Shown piece by piece: positions 15,627 through 24,681 of a DNA stretch of 64,000 bases (position 1 is its first letter; each line of letters begins with the position of its first letter). A program made the position numbers and the translations under genes. Origin of the DNA: Archangium sp. (GTDB lineage: Bacteria > Myxococcota > Myxococcia > Myxococcales > Myxococcaceae); the NCBI GenBank assembly GCA_030681645.1, contig JAUXRX010000056.1, positions 62,001 through 126,000 of the forward strand, read 5' to 3'. Under the pieces are notes generated by a model. The model worked only from the letters and a program-made list of their open reading frames with translations. It was not told where the DNA came from and did not search any database.

Positions 15627-18600
15627 AGCACTCCCTCGTTCGTGCGCTCCCGCTGCTGCTCCTCTCCTCCTGCCTGGTGACGCGGCCCGAGGTGCCCAAG
15701 CCCGAGTGCGAGGTCGACTCGGAGTGCGCCGCGGGGAAGATCTGTGGCCCCGGCGGCCGCTGCAGCGACGCGTGCAAGGCCGACGCCGACTGCGCCGCGC
15801 CGCGCACCTGCCAGGCGGGCGCCTGCACCCTGCCCACCGGCACCTGCGCGCGCGACACCGACTGCGCCACGGGTGAGCTGTGCAGCCTGGGCAACCGCTG
15901 CGCGAAGGCCTGCGTGACGGCGGCCGAATGCGCGGCCACCGAGGCCTGCGTGGCGGGCGCGTGCACCTCGCTCGCGTCGGGCGCGTGCCGCTTCAACAGC
16001 GAGTGCCCCGCGCCGCAGGCCTGCGTCTCGGGCCGCTGCGCCGAGTCGTGCATGGGCGATCGCGACTGTCCGTTCGGCACCACCTGCCAGGGGAACCTGT
16101 GCACGCCTCCCGCACCCGGCTGCCTCGACGCCACCGACTGCATGGCGATGCAGGCGTGCAGCCCGCAGGGTGACTGCGTCGCCTCGTGCACCACGGTGGC
16201 CCAGTGCGCCGCCACCGGCGAGGCGTGCAGCAACGGCGCCTGCGTGCGCGTGGGGGCAGACACCGCGGGCCTCTCGGGCAGCGTGGTGCTCACCGGCGTC
16301 ACCGGCGCCTCGGGCCTCGCCGTGAGCGTCGAGGGACCCAACCGCGCCAGCGGCGTCACCGCGATGGACGGCACCTTCACCTTCCAGGGGCTGCTGCCCG
16401 GGCTCTACCGGGTCACCGTCTCCGCCGCGGGCACGGTGGAAGGCTCGGCCACCCGCGAAGCGGCCGCGCGCGCGAACGCCACCACGCCGGTGCCGCCCTT
16501 CACGCTCACGCCCGCGGGCGACGTCACCGGCACCGTCACGCTCGCCGGCCGCACCTCGCACGAGGGCATCCAGGTGGTGGCGCTGGGCACGGGGCAGGGC
16601 ACGGTCACCGCGCCCGACGGCAGCTTCACGCTGCGCCAGCTGCCGGTGGGCAGCTACGACCTGCTGGTCGCGTACACCGGCTACCAGGCGGCGCAGCTCA
16701 CCCAGGTGGCGGTGACGTACGCGATGTCGACCGCCACCTCGCCGCTCACGCTGCAGCCCGTGCCGTCCGGGAGCACCTTCGCGTTCAGCTCGCTCCCGCC
16801 GTCGTCGACGCCGATCGATCGTCCGTTCACCTACCAGGCCGTCGCGGGTGGAGGCGGCGTGTCCGCGGTGACGTACGCGCTCGTCGATGGTCCGTCGGGC
16901 ATGACGATGAACCCGAACACCGGCCAGGTGGCCTGGCAGCCCACGTCGCTGGCCACGGTGTGGGTGGTGCTCTCCGCGACCGGAGCAGGCGCGACCGTGT
17001 ACCAGCTGTTCTACCTGTCGGTGGATGCCGCGGCGACCGAGGTGTACTCGGGCGACATCGATCGCCTCATACCGGTCGACGGCGGCGTGTGGCTGCTCGG
17101 CAACGCCACGCTCACCTTCCTGGCCAACGACGGCGGCACGACGGCGGTGGCGCCCGTGACCGCGCTGACGGGCAACGTCACCTCGGTGGAGCACCTCAAC
17201 GGGCGCACGGTGACGGGCTACTCGTTCTCGGGGGGCACCATCAGCGACGTGCGCGGGCCGGTGGGCACGCTCAACGGCACGTGGGAAGGCGGCGTGGTGG
17301 GCAGCATCGCGGGGGTCGACGTGCGCACCGTGCAGTCGGTCGCGCTGCTCGGCGGCACCTCGGGCACGGCGACGGTCACCACCGGCGACACCATCTCCGC
17401 GGTCACCTGGCCCGCGGGGCCCATCACCAGCATCGACGACGGGCGCTCCACGGCGACGGGCTTCCGCGCGAACACCGGCATCCTGGGCACGGTGACGTCG
17501 ACGGGGTTCGACGATCCGACGGCGAGCTGGACGCCTGACGCCTTCAACGCGCTGTGCGTGCTCAACGCGGCTGGCACCGCGCGCATCGGCATCACCTCGC
17601 ACACGGCGACCACCTTCATCCTCGACTCGAACCCCAGCAGCACCTTCGCCGTGGGCGAGCGCTACTTCATCGGCTCGTGCTCGGGCACCTTCACCACCAC
17701 GTACACCTTCGTGGACGCGAACCGCACCGCGACGCCCGCGGCCAGCGGCCGGCAGATCGACATCTACGCGCAGGGCGTCTGGGTGGGGAACTTCGCGCTC
17801 ACGGCCACCACCCCGCCGCCGAACTCGACGCTCTCGTTCACCGCGAACATCTCGCAGTTCAACGCGCTGCAGAACGCGGCGGCGACGGGCTTCTACACCG
17901 TGGCGCTCAACTCGGGCCTCGAGGTGATCGTCACCGACAGCTCAGCGCCGTGGACCACCACCACCCACTCGACCTCGAACTTCCTCTACGACGACTACGC
18001 GCAGGCCTTCGACATCGTGGCGAGCACCACCACCACGCTGACGGTGCGCCAGGGCTTCGGCACGCTGGTCAGAGATCGCACCGGCCGCGGCTGGGTGCTG
18101 GCCGACACGGGCAACAACGTGCAGGTGACGGTGACCCTGGCCAACGGCGGGCTGCCCAATGTGGTGGGCCAATACCTGTGGATGGACCCGCGCGGCGAGG
18201 GCTTCTACATCGCCAGCAACACCGCCAACACCGCGACGCTCGACGTGTACTTCAACCGCTTCCCCCTGCAGGGGCTGGTGGGCGGGCTGGTGGGGCGGTC
18301 CAGCTATTCCTACTACCTGCCCGGGCTCACCGTGCCGACCGCGGGGCTCACCGCCGGCGCGCACGTGGGCCGCTACGCGGTGCGCCTCACCAACGGCAGC
18401 ACGCCCTTCAACGTCGACAGCGAGCAGCAGATCCTCAGCAACACCTCGAGCTCGTTCAACGTCGACGAGACCTACTGCAGCTCGTGCGTCGACGGGCTGG
18501 CCGAGCGCATGGTGGACTACTCCAACGTGACCTGGGCACCGGGCCAGTACAGCCCGCGCAAGGTGGACTTCCGGGTGGCGCTCTCGGGCAGCCCGAACTT

Positions 18601-21325
18601 CCCGCCCGAGTCGCTGCGCGGGCGCTTCGTGGTGCTCGAGTCGAACCGGGCCGCGACGGGCACCATTCTTCACAATGACGCCAGCTCGCTGGTGGTGGAG
18701 GTCGACGAGACCTGGTTCGCCGCCTTCCGCGGCCTGACCTCGGGGGACCGGCTGTGGCTGTCAGACACGGGCAGCTCCAACACCTCGCCGCTGCGGGTGA
18801 AGCTGACGGGCCAGGGCGCGGGGTGGACCATCAACGAGTGGGTGGGCGCGTCGGTCATCGCGCCCAACAACCAGGTGGCCGGCGTGGTGACGGGCAACAC
18901 CGCCACCGAGCTGGACCTCACGGTGACGAACACCTCGGCGTTCCTCGCGCTCTCGGCGGGCGCGAACTTCGCCTTCGCGCGGGCGCACACGCAGGGGCTG
19001 GGCTGCTCGACGCCGGGCGTGTGGATTCGCACCAACTTCACGCTGCCGGGCGCGACGCTGGTGGCCGGCGCCTACACGCACGTGCGCTCGGAGTTCACCA
19101 CGAGCTCGACGGGCCGCCTGGCGCTCTTCTCGAACACCACCACGGGCGCGACGGCGTACGTCTGCGGCAACGTGTTCAGCACGCTCATCAGCATGGTGGG
19201 GCGCGCGGCGGTGTTCGACACCAACGGCCGCTTCAACCTGACGGTGGACGACTCGACCGCGACGCTCACGCCCAACGCCCTCGTAGGCCAGTACCTCTAC
19301 CTCAACGGCACCAACGGGGGCCGCTTCGGGCTGCCCATCAGCACCAACACGGCGACGAGCTACACGGTCAACGCCATCGACTCGTACAACTGGTTCTTCT
19401 CGGGCTTCCCCTGGAGGGCGGCGCTGCCGGGCACGCGCTACTCGCTCACGGACATCGACTCGGAGGCGACGGTGGTGGCGACCGTCACCCCGGCCCTGGC
19501 GCCAGGCGCGCTCGACGGGCGCTGGGTGCACGCCAACGACTCCATCTCGAACAGCACCAGCTTCGGTGCGGATTTCCTGGTGGGGACGAACACGGCCAAC
19601 ACGGTGACGCTGCTCGACGTGCCGGCCACCACGCTCGACAAGCTGCGCAACACGGGCACGGCGATGCTCAGCCACCTCTCGCTCTCGCGCGGCACGGTGG
19701 TGCGGGTGACGGACAGCGGCGCGAGCCTGACGCCGGGGGCGCTGGTGGGGCGCATCATTCGCCTCTCGTCGAACTCGTTGCTCATCACCGACAACACGGC
19801 GACGACCATCACGGCCCGCAGCAACGTGTTGGACGCGTTCGGCAACCTCTCGGCGGCGACGACCTGGTCGCTGGACACCACGTACTGGCGCGACGAGCTG
19901 ACGGTGCGGCCCAACGGCAACGCGGTGGCGCTGCGCACCGACGGCCGGGTGGCGGACGTGTCGCCTGATGGCACGGGGACGTGGGTGACGCCCTTCACCG
20001 GGGCCCTCGCGCTCAACGTGCGCACCAGCCCGCTCGTGTCGGGGGTGCTGGCCAACGCGGCGACCTCGAGCGGGTATTCCACGACGTGGACGGACAGCGC
20101 CTGGAGCTTCGCGCCCGACGCGCTGGTGAACTCGTACATGCGCATGCGGGACTGCTCGAGCGTGCCGTCGAACTTCCTCATTCGGGCGAACACGGCGACG
20201 AGCGTGAGCAGCTACGCGACGATGGGCTGCTCGAACATCGCGGCGGGGTGGCGGTACGCCATCGACCCGGCGCGGCTGCTGGTCACCGGCACCACGCTCA
20301 CCGCGGGGGCGCTGCGGGGCGCGCGGCTGTGGATCAACGGGTACGAGTACCTCGTGCGCGACAACACCACGAACGAGGTGCAGCTCATCTACCCCGAGGA
20401 CTACCGGTCGGGCCCGCATCTCGACGTGGTGGAGAGCGGCGGCACCGCGTACGTGCTGCGAGGCCCCACTCCGACGGTGATCAGCCAGATCGCGGCGGCA
20501 GACGGGGCGCAGGGGCTGTGGGTGGGCGCGAGCACGGTCGCCTCGCGCTACGACGGCACGGCGTGGACGCGCATCGACGGCACCACCACCGGTACGCGGC
20601 TGCGCACGGGCACGGTGAGCTTCGCGTCGTCGAACAACGTCATCGTCGACACGGCCGGGGGCATGACGACGGGCGAGTACGCGGGGAAGCGGTTGGTGAT
20701 GTTGGGCCAGGTGTTCACCATCAACACCAACACGCCCAACAGCCTGACGATCTCGAGCGGGTGGACCCTGGTGATCCCGGTGCCGGGCACGCCGTACGAG
20801 GTGTACGACACGGACGGGTTCGGCACGCTGCAGACCGCGCTGGTGGTGGGCGCCAACAGCTGGCTGGGCACGACCAGCGGGCTCTACCGGCTCAACGGCT
20901 CGACGTGGACAGCCTTCACCAGCGAGAGCACGGAGTCTGCGCCAGGGGCGGGCGACGGGTTGCTGAGTGACGACGTCGAGCGGCTGGTGTCGGTGGCGAA
21001 CGGCGATCTGTTCGCGCTCTCGACCTACAGCGGCGCGTCACGGCTGCGGGGCACGACGTGGTCGAACTACACGGTGGCCAACACGGAGTCGGCGCTCAAC
21101 CTGGGCGACGGGCTGCCGGATGACGACGTGTATGACGTGACGGTGGATGGTGCGGGGACGCAGTGGTTCTCCACCGGGTCAGGCGCGGCGCGGCTCATGG
21201 GCACGACGTGGTCGGTGTACGGGCCCGAGCAGGGGCTCGACTACTACACCACCGGGGTGTGGCTGAGCCCCTCCGCGCAGGTGCATGTGGCCAACCAGGA
21301 TGGGCTGTTCGTCGTGATGCCATAG
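15623..21325 (+). CDS. giant modular lipoprotein (1,900 residues)
   Basis: A predicted surface lipoprotein (GTG start; signal ending LLLLSSC). Order of parts: eight Cys-rich units of C-x4-C-x5-C type (~26-213) like EGF-type myxobacterial repeats; two carboxypeptidase-regulatory-like beta domains (~217-292, ~297-376); an Ig-like putative domain with the phrase GMTMNPNTGQVAWQP (~390-462); a long region (~620-1722) with about twelve degenerate copies of a ~36-residue motif (TPGALVGR... NTATT); and a C-terminal two-component-regulator-like propeller fragment (~1733-1900; DGLPDDDVYDVTVDGAGTQW). Translation is coupled to the FlgT-like gene by a 4-bp overlap. Such proteins are likely adhesion or structural proteins; the function is not known. 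Confidence 0.85.
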   Translation: MKHSLVRALPLLLLSSCLVTRPEVPKPECEVDSECAAGKICGPGGRCSDACKADADCAAPRTCQAGACTLPTGTCARDTDCATGELCSLGNRCAKACVTAAECAATEACVAGACTSLASGACRFNSECPAPQACVSGRCAESCMGDRDCPFGTTCQGNLCTPPAPGCLDATDCMAMQACSPQGDCVASCTTVAQCAATGEACSNGACVRVGADTAGLSGSVVLTGVTGASGLAVSVEGPNRASGVTAMDGTFTFQGLLPGLYRVTVSAAGTVEGSATREAAARANATTPVPPFTLTPAGDVTGTVTLAGRTSHEGIQVVALGTGQGTVTAPDGSFTLRQLPVGSYDLLVAYTGYQAAQLTQVAVTYAMSTATSPLTLQPVPSGSTFAFSSLPPSSTPIDRPFTYQAVAGGGGVSAVTYALVDGPSGMTMNPNTGQVAWQPTSLATVWVVLSATGAGATVYQLFYLSVDAAATEVYSGDIDRLIPVDGGVWLLGNATLTFLANDGGTTAVAPVTALTGNVTSVEHLNGRTVTGYSFSGGTISDVRGPVGTLNGTWEGGVVGSIAGVDVRTVQSVALLGGTSGTATVTTGDTISAVTWPAGPITSIDDGRSTATGFRANTGILGTVTSTGFDDPTASWTPDAFNALCVLNAAGTARIGITSHTATTFILDSNPSSTFAVGERYFIGSCSGTFTTTYTFVDANRTATPAASGRQIDIYAQGVWVGNFALTATTPPPNSTLSFTANISQFNALQNAAATGFYTVALNSGLEVIVTDSSAPWTTTTHSTSNFLYDDYAQAFDIVASTTTTLTVRQGFGTLVRDRTGRGWVLADTGNNVQVTVTLANGGLPNVVGQYLWMDPRGEGFYIASNTANTATLDVYFNRFPLQGLVGGLVGRSSYSYYLPGLTVPTAGLTAGAHVGRYAVRLTNGSTPFNVDSEQQILSNTSSSFNVDETYCSSCVDGLAERMVDYSNVTWAPGQYSPRKVDFRVALSGSPNFPPESLRGRFVVLESNRAATGTILHNDASSLVVEVDETWFAAFRGLTSGDRLWLSDTGSSNTSPLRVKLTGQGAGWTINEWVGASVIAPNNQVAGVVTGNTATELDLTVTNTSAFLALSAGANFAFARAHTQGLGCSTPGVWIRTNFTLPGATLVAGAYTHVRSEFTTSSTGRLALFSNTTTGATAYVCGNVFSTLISMVGRAAVFDTNGRFNLTVDDSTATLTPNALVGQYLYLNGTNGGRFGLPISTNTATSYTVNAIDSYNWFFSGFPWRAALPGTRYSLTDIDSEATVVATVTPALAPGALDGRWVHANDSISNSTSFGADFLVGTNTANTVTLLDVPATTLDKLRNTGTAMLSHLSLSRGTVVRVTDSGASLTPGALVGRIIRLSSNSLLITDNTATTITARSNVLDAFGNLSAATTWSLDTTYWRDELTVRPNGNAVALRTDGRVADVSPDGTGTWVTPFTGALALNVRTSPLVSGVLANAATSSGYSTTWTDSAWSFAPDALVNSYMRMRDCSSVPSNFLIRANTATSVSSYATMGCSNIAAGWRYAIDPARLLVTGTTLTAGALRGARLWINGYEYLVRDNTTNEVQLIYPEDYRSGPHLDVVESGGTAYVLRGPTPTVISQIAAADGAQGLWVGASTVASRYDGTAWTRIDGTTTGTRLRTGTVSFASSNNVIVDTAGGMTTGEYAGKRLVMLGQVFTINTNTPNSLTISSGWTLVIPVPGTPYEVYDTDGFGTLQTALVVGANSWLGTTSGLYRLNGSTWTAFTSESTESAPGAGDGLLSDDVERLVSVANGDLFALSTYSGASRLRGTTWSNYTVANTESALNLGDGLPDDDVYDVTVDGAGTQWFSTGSGAARLMGTTWSVYGPEQGLDYYTTGVWLSPSAQVHVANQDGLFVVMP
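17521..20763 (+). repeat. about twelve degenerate protein repeats in the giant lipoprotein
   Basis: Recurrent unit roughly 'L-T-P-x-A-L-V-G-x-h-h-h ... h-x-I-x-x-N-T-A-T-T-h-T-h', with copies near 17521, 18150, 18345, 18598, 18820, 19057, 19260, 19490, 19723, 20103, 20293 and 20658. The spacer length between the two halves varies from about 10 to 25 residues. The pattern resembles beta-hairpin modules seen in phage tail and surface proteins ('aGkyv ... I.sNtattltv'). The copies are too diverged to be recent DNA duplications. Confidence 0.7.
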
Positions 21326-21333
21326 AGGCCGCC

Positions 21334-21918
21334 TCAGAATCGCCCGATGAGCTGCGCACCTGACGGCGTGGGTACCAGCGCGAGCTGCACGTCGCCCACG
21401 TCGCGCTCGAGCCAGAGCTGCGGGACCGCGAGGCCCGCGACCATGAGCGCTGCGCCGCCGAGCTGCACCAGGCCCGCCGTCACGAAGAGGGCGATGGCGA
21501 TCGACCCGAGCCCGCCCGCGAAGCCGGAGCCATTGATCGCGCCGAGCTGGCCCGCCACGACGAAGGAGCCGACCAACGGGATGAAGCCGACGGAGCTGAG
21601 GGACGTGCTCGAGAAGCCGCTGAGCAGCCACGCGCTCCCCAGCAGAATGGCACCGGGGATCAGCAGGCCCTTGCGCACCGACCGCTGCACGCGGAAACCC
21701 GGCACCGGGTGCCCCTCGTACTCGAAGCGCTCCACCCGGCCGCCCCTCATCGGCCGCGGCTCCTCGGGCGGGGGCGCTGGAGGTGTCGGCTCGACGATCG
21801 GCGGCGGCGGCGGCGGTGGCGAGAGCGTGTCCTGCGCCGACGCTGCGGTGGCGAGGAGGACCGTGAGCAGGAGCAGAGACCGGGCGCTCGACTTCGCTCG
21901 GAATGAACGGGGTGGCAT
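21334..21918 (-). CDS. exported Pro-rich membrane protein of unknown function
   Basis: A protein of about 194 residues: a signal-peptide-like segment (LLLLTVLLATAASAQ), a proline run (PPPPPPPIVEPTPPAPPPEE), then two or three hydrophobic segments (IPGAILLGSAWLLSG; VGFIPLVGSFVVAG; ALFVTAGLVQLGGAALMVAG). This layout is common for small myxobacterial envelope proteins of unknown role. It converges on the giant lipoprotein gene with 8 bp between stops. The N-terminal residues RSFRAKSSAR are encoded by a dispersed intergenic repeat (see the repeat entry), so the true start is uncertain; I use ATG 21918. Confidence 0.65.
   Translation of the reverse strand: MPPRSFRAKSSARSLLLLTVLLATAASAQDTLSPPPPPPPIVEPTPPAPPPEEPRPMRGGRVERFEYEGHPVPGFRVQRSVRKGLLIPGAILLGSAWLLSGFSSTSLSSVGFIPLVGSFVVAGQLGAINGSGFAGGLGSIAIALFVTAGLVQLGGAALMVAGLAVPQLWLERDVGDVQLALVPTPSGAQLIGRF
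21885..21910 (+). repeat. dispersed 26-bp repeat, single copy
   Basis: CGCTCGACTTCGCTCGGAAT plus GAACGG matches the right arm of the inverted repeat at 63577-63602 at about 23 of 26 positions. A weaker copy follows near 21950 (ACTCCGCTCGGAACGAGCG). It overlaps the start of the minus-strand membrane-protein gene. Confidence 0.7.
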
Positions 21919-22009
21919 GCGCCACCGCGCAGCAGGATTCATGCCGCATCCACTCCGCTCGGAACGAGCGCGTGCCCTCGAGGCTCACCGCGACATGATT
22001 GGCAGCAAC

Positions 22010-23155
22010 TCAGGAGACGCCCGCGAGCCCTCTCCTCGACGCATGGAGCATTCCCCCGGCGACCGCGTCCAGCAGCGCCTCGAAGTGCGCGTGCGTGAAG
22101 TCTGAGCCGCTGGTCAGCCAGTCCTGGTGGCGCAGGTCCGTGCCGTGCCGTGGCCGGTCGTCGCGGTAGTGGCCCAGCACGTCGAGGTGATCTCCCGGGC
22201 CCGACCAGACGAGCTTTCCCCAGAGCTGGGAACGAAAAGGAACCACCCCGTCGTTGTCCTTCACGTCCGGCAGCGCCAACGTCGGCTCGTCTCCGTCGGC
22301 CAGCGCCGCGCAGGGGTAGCTCCCGGTCACGCTCGCGGTGATGCGATGGAGCGCCGTGAAGAGCATCAGCGAGGTCGTCCGCCAGGGCGATCGCAGCATG
22401 CGCAGCCACTTGCCGGGTGACGGGACCGGCGCCATCGAGGCCGTGCACTGGTACGCCACGCCAGGTCGATCCTCCACGCCTGCCAGCATGAGGTCCATCG
22501 CCTCTGGAGTGGCCTGCAGCACCGCGCCCTGGTCAGCCTTGATCGCGTCGAGGAAGGTGCGCACCTCAGGGCTGCGCGCGTGATCGACCAGCCCGAGCAC
22601 CCTCTCGACCGACTTGTCCAACACGCGAAGCTCGAGGCCCAGCGCCTGGTCACCCCGCGACACCAGCGCGATGAGCGTGCTCGCCACTCCCAGCGGCCGC
22701 CGCCCCAGGGAGAGACCAATGATGGTGAAGACAGACAGCGCGTAGAGCGCGCGTTGGCCTTGCGAGGTGGCGAAGAAGGTCGCCAGCGGCGTGCCGTAGT
22801 GGGGCGTGTTCATCGTGGTCACGCTGCGCAGGCGCGGGAGCCACCGCTGGGCCTCTTCCGCGTGGGCGTAGCGTGAGTGGGGCGAGGCCACCACGCGCGC
22901 ATCGAGCCCTCCCGTCGAGTGGCCGAGCAGGTGGATCGCGCCGTCCGTCGCGGTGGCGCCGACGACCTCCGCGAGCTTCGCCGCGCGCCGGCGGATCGAC
23001 GCGGTGGGCGCGACGTCGACGACGTGCAGCTCCAACTCCTGGCCGGCGTGGCGAAAGCGCCGCTCCAGCGCGTGCACCACGTGCACGAAGTAGTCGAACG
23101 AGGCGAGGCGGGAGAAGCCGAACATCCCCGGGATCAAGTAGACGTGATGGCGCAA
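22010..23155 (-). CDS. alpha/beta hydrolase, lipase-like
   Basis: A 381-residue serine hydrolase. The strand-loop YLIPGMFGFSRL near the N-terminus gives the oxyanion region, and the nucleophile elbow is GHSTGGLDAR. The acid is probably Asp in DNDGVVPFRSQ and the catalytic His lies in GDHLDVLGHY. The layout resembles triacylglycerol lipases and PGAP1-like esterases that act on lipids. No signal peptide is seen, so a cytoplasmic or membrane-associated location is likely. The start is a TTG at 23155, preceded by a strong AAGGAG at good spacing; this decides the start against later codons. Substrate unknown. Confidence 0.85.
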   Translation of the reverse strand: MRHHVYLIPGMFGFSRLASFDYFVHVVHALERRFRHAGQELELHVVDVAPTASIRRRAAKLAEVVGATATDGAIHLLGHSTGGLDARVVASPHSRYAHAEEAQRWLPRLRSVTTMNTPHYGTPLATFFATSQGQRALYALSVFTIIGLSLGRRPLGVASTLIALVSRGDQALGLELRVLDKSVERVLGLVDHARSPEVRTFLDAIKADQGAVLQATPEAMDLMLAGVEDRPGVAYQCTASMAPVPSPGKWLRMLRSPWRTTSLMLFTALHRITASVTGSYPCAALADGDEPTLALPDVKDNDGVVPFRSQLWGKLVWSGPGDHLDVLGHYRDDRPRHGTDLRHQDWLTSGSDFTHAHFEALLDAVAGGMLHASRRGLAGVS

Positions 23156-23269
23156 GAAACACTCCTTGGCGCACGAAACGCGCGGCCCCCCGATTCAAAC
23201 CGCCGCCCTGCCCTCGCAAGCCGACGCAGGCACAGGGGCTGCAACCGCCGCGCCGTGAGGAGAAGCGCC

Positions 23270-23587
23270 ATGGCCCACGCCCAACCGCACCAGCATCCGG
23301 TCAAAGCCGAAGAAGTCCCCAACATCGAGTCGCTCAGCGAGCACGCCGCCGACGTGGTCAGCGAAGCCGCGACGATCGCCCAGGCCCGCGGACGGAAGGC
23401 GGGGACCCGCTTGCAGGAGGTGGTGCGCGCGCACCCGGTCCTCTCTCTGGGGATCACCCTGGGCAGCGGCGTGCTCCTCGGCGCCGTGGGACACAGGCTG
23501 CTGGAGCACAAGCCGACGCTCGGCGAGGTCATCGCGGAGGGCGTGGGAATGAACCGGCTCCGCAAGCGCATCCGCCACTGGCTCTGA
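23270..23587 (+). CDS. small membrane protein, glycine-rich anchor
   Basis: A 105-residue protein with a charged helical N-terminal half (EEVPNIESLSEHAADVVSEA) and one glycine-rich hydrophobic segment (LSLGITLGSGVLLGAVGHRL) near the C-terminus, followed by a basic tail (RLRKRIRHWL). This order resembles DUF883/ElaB-type stress membrane proteins, without certain homology. The ATG is preceded by GAGGAG at seven bases. It opens a plus-strand group of small genes. Confidence 0.75.
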   Translation: MAHAQPHQHPVKAEEVPNIESLSEHAADVVSEAATIAQARGRKAGTRLQEVVRAHPVLSLGITLGSGVLLGAVGHRLLEHKPTLGEVIAEGVGMNRLRKRIRHWL

Positions 23588-23641
23588 GACGGCCGCTGGC
23601 GCTGGCCGGAACCGTCCGGCTCTGTCATTCGTTGGGTCCTC

Positions 23642-23962
23642 ATGCTCCTCGCGATCGTGATCATGCTGTCGGCTGCCCCCGACGGAGGTGCCGATGCCGG
23701 CGCGGCGGACGAACCGACTGCGATCGCACCGGAGAACCTGCACCCGCGCTGCGCGCCTCCTGGCAGCTGGGACCCCGTGTCGAAGCAGTGCAAAGCGGGC
23801 TGCGGCATTCCGATCTCCTGGGAGAACGGTGTGCAGATCGGCGGGTGCGGCCGTGAGCGGAACCCCGAGCTCGAAGTGAACCGCCCGGCCTGCAGGCCAC
23901 CCACCACCTGGAACCCCAGCCGGAAGCGCTGCGAGCTCAAGGCGGCTGACAAGAAGCCATGA
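23642..23962 (+). CDS. small exported Cys-rich protein with internal duplication
   Basis: A 106-residue protein with a short hydrophobic N-terminus (MLLAIVIMLSAAPDG) and six cysteines. Two segments repeat each other: CAPPGSWDPVSKQCKAGC and CRPPTTWNPSRKRCELKA. The pattern suggests a disulfide-rich duplicated fold outside the cytoplasm. Its stop overlaps the next start by four bases (ATGA), so the two genes are probably co-translated. No family recognised. Confidence 0.7.
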   Translation: MLLAIVIMLSAAPDGGADAGAADEPTAIAPENLHPRCAPPGSWDPVSKQCKAGCGIPISWENGVQIGGCGRERNPELEVNRPACRPPTTWNPSRKRCELKAADKKP

Positions 23963-24672
23963 AGCTCGGTGAGGCGCTGCACGCCGTCGTCCTCGCCAAC
24001 GAGCGCTTCGTGCTGCGCAGGCTCGTAGTGCAGGCTGCGCTGATCAGCGGGTGCATCGCCGGCCTGGTGTGGCTGCCGGGCGCGTGGTGGTGGGCTTGCC
24101 TCGTGCTGCTCGTGTTGCTCGCCGCGGGCTTCGCGCAGCTCGTCTTCTTCATCGTCGCGTGGAATCGGAGCCCCCTCGATCGGCCCTGGCGTGCCCTGGC
24201 GCTCGGTGCGCTGCGGAAGAGGGAGCAGGTGGTCGAGCTGCACGGGGTCGATGGTGAGGTGCTGCACCTTCCGGTGCCGCTCTCGATGATCGACGGGGTG
24301 CTGGAGGCGGCTCGCGGTGAAGGCACTCCCATCGTTCGCGACGAAGCAGCACGGCGGCAGCTCGACGCCGTCAGCAAGCGGACTGAGGGTCTGCGCCGCA
24401 TGGAGGAGCTGTTGCCTCACCTGCCCACTCCCGCGCTGCGGGAGGAGGCGCGAGCGGTGTTCTCGCTCATTCGCTCGCTCGATCCGCTCGCGTCGATCGG
24501 CGCGCTCGACGGGCCCCTTCATGAGCTCGAGATCAAGCTCATGGCTGAGCACACCGCTCAGACAGACTCGTCACTGCGTGGTCCGCGACCGGTCTTCGGT
24601 GATGAGATCGCTTCGCTCCTTCGGGACCTGAGACAACTGCTTGCTCTCCCCCCACGGGGGGAGAGGGAGTAA
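23959..24672 (+). CDS. membrane protein with two N-terminal helices, unknown function
   Basis: A 237-residue protein. Two hydrophobic helices (LVVQAALISGCIAGLVWLPG and WWACLVLLVLLAAGF) are followed by a cytosolic helical region rich in Glu, Arg and Leu. The C-terminal tail is encoded by a CT/GA-rich dispersed repeat (LLALPPRGERE), so the gene runs into an intergenic repeat before its stop. It overlaps the Cys-rich protein gene by 4 bp. No family recognised. Confidence 0.75.
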   Translation: MKLGEALHAVVLANERFVLRRLVVQAALISGCIAGLVWLPGAWWWACLVLLVLLAAGFAQLVFFIVAWNRSPLDRPWRALALGALRKREQVVELHGVDGEVLHLPVPLSMIDGVLEAARGEGTPIVRDEAARRQLDAVSKRTEGLRRMEELLPHLPTPALREEARAVFSLIRSLDPLASIGALDGPLHELEIKLMAEHTAQTDSSLRGPRPVFGDEIASLLRDLRQLLALPPRGERE

Positions 24673-24681
24673 GGGGACTCG

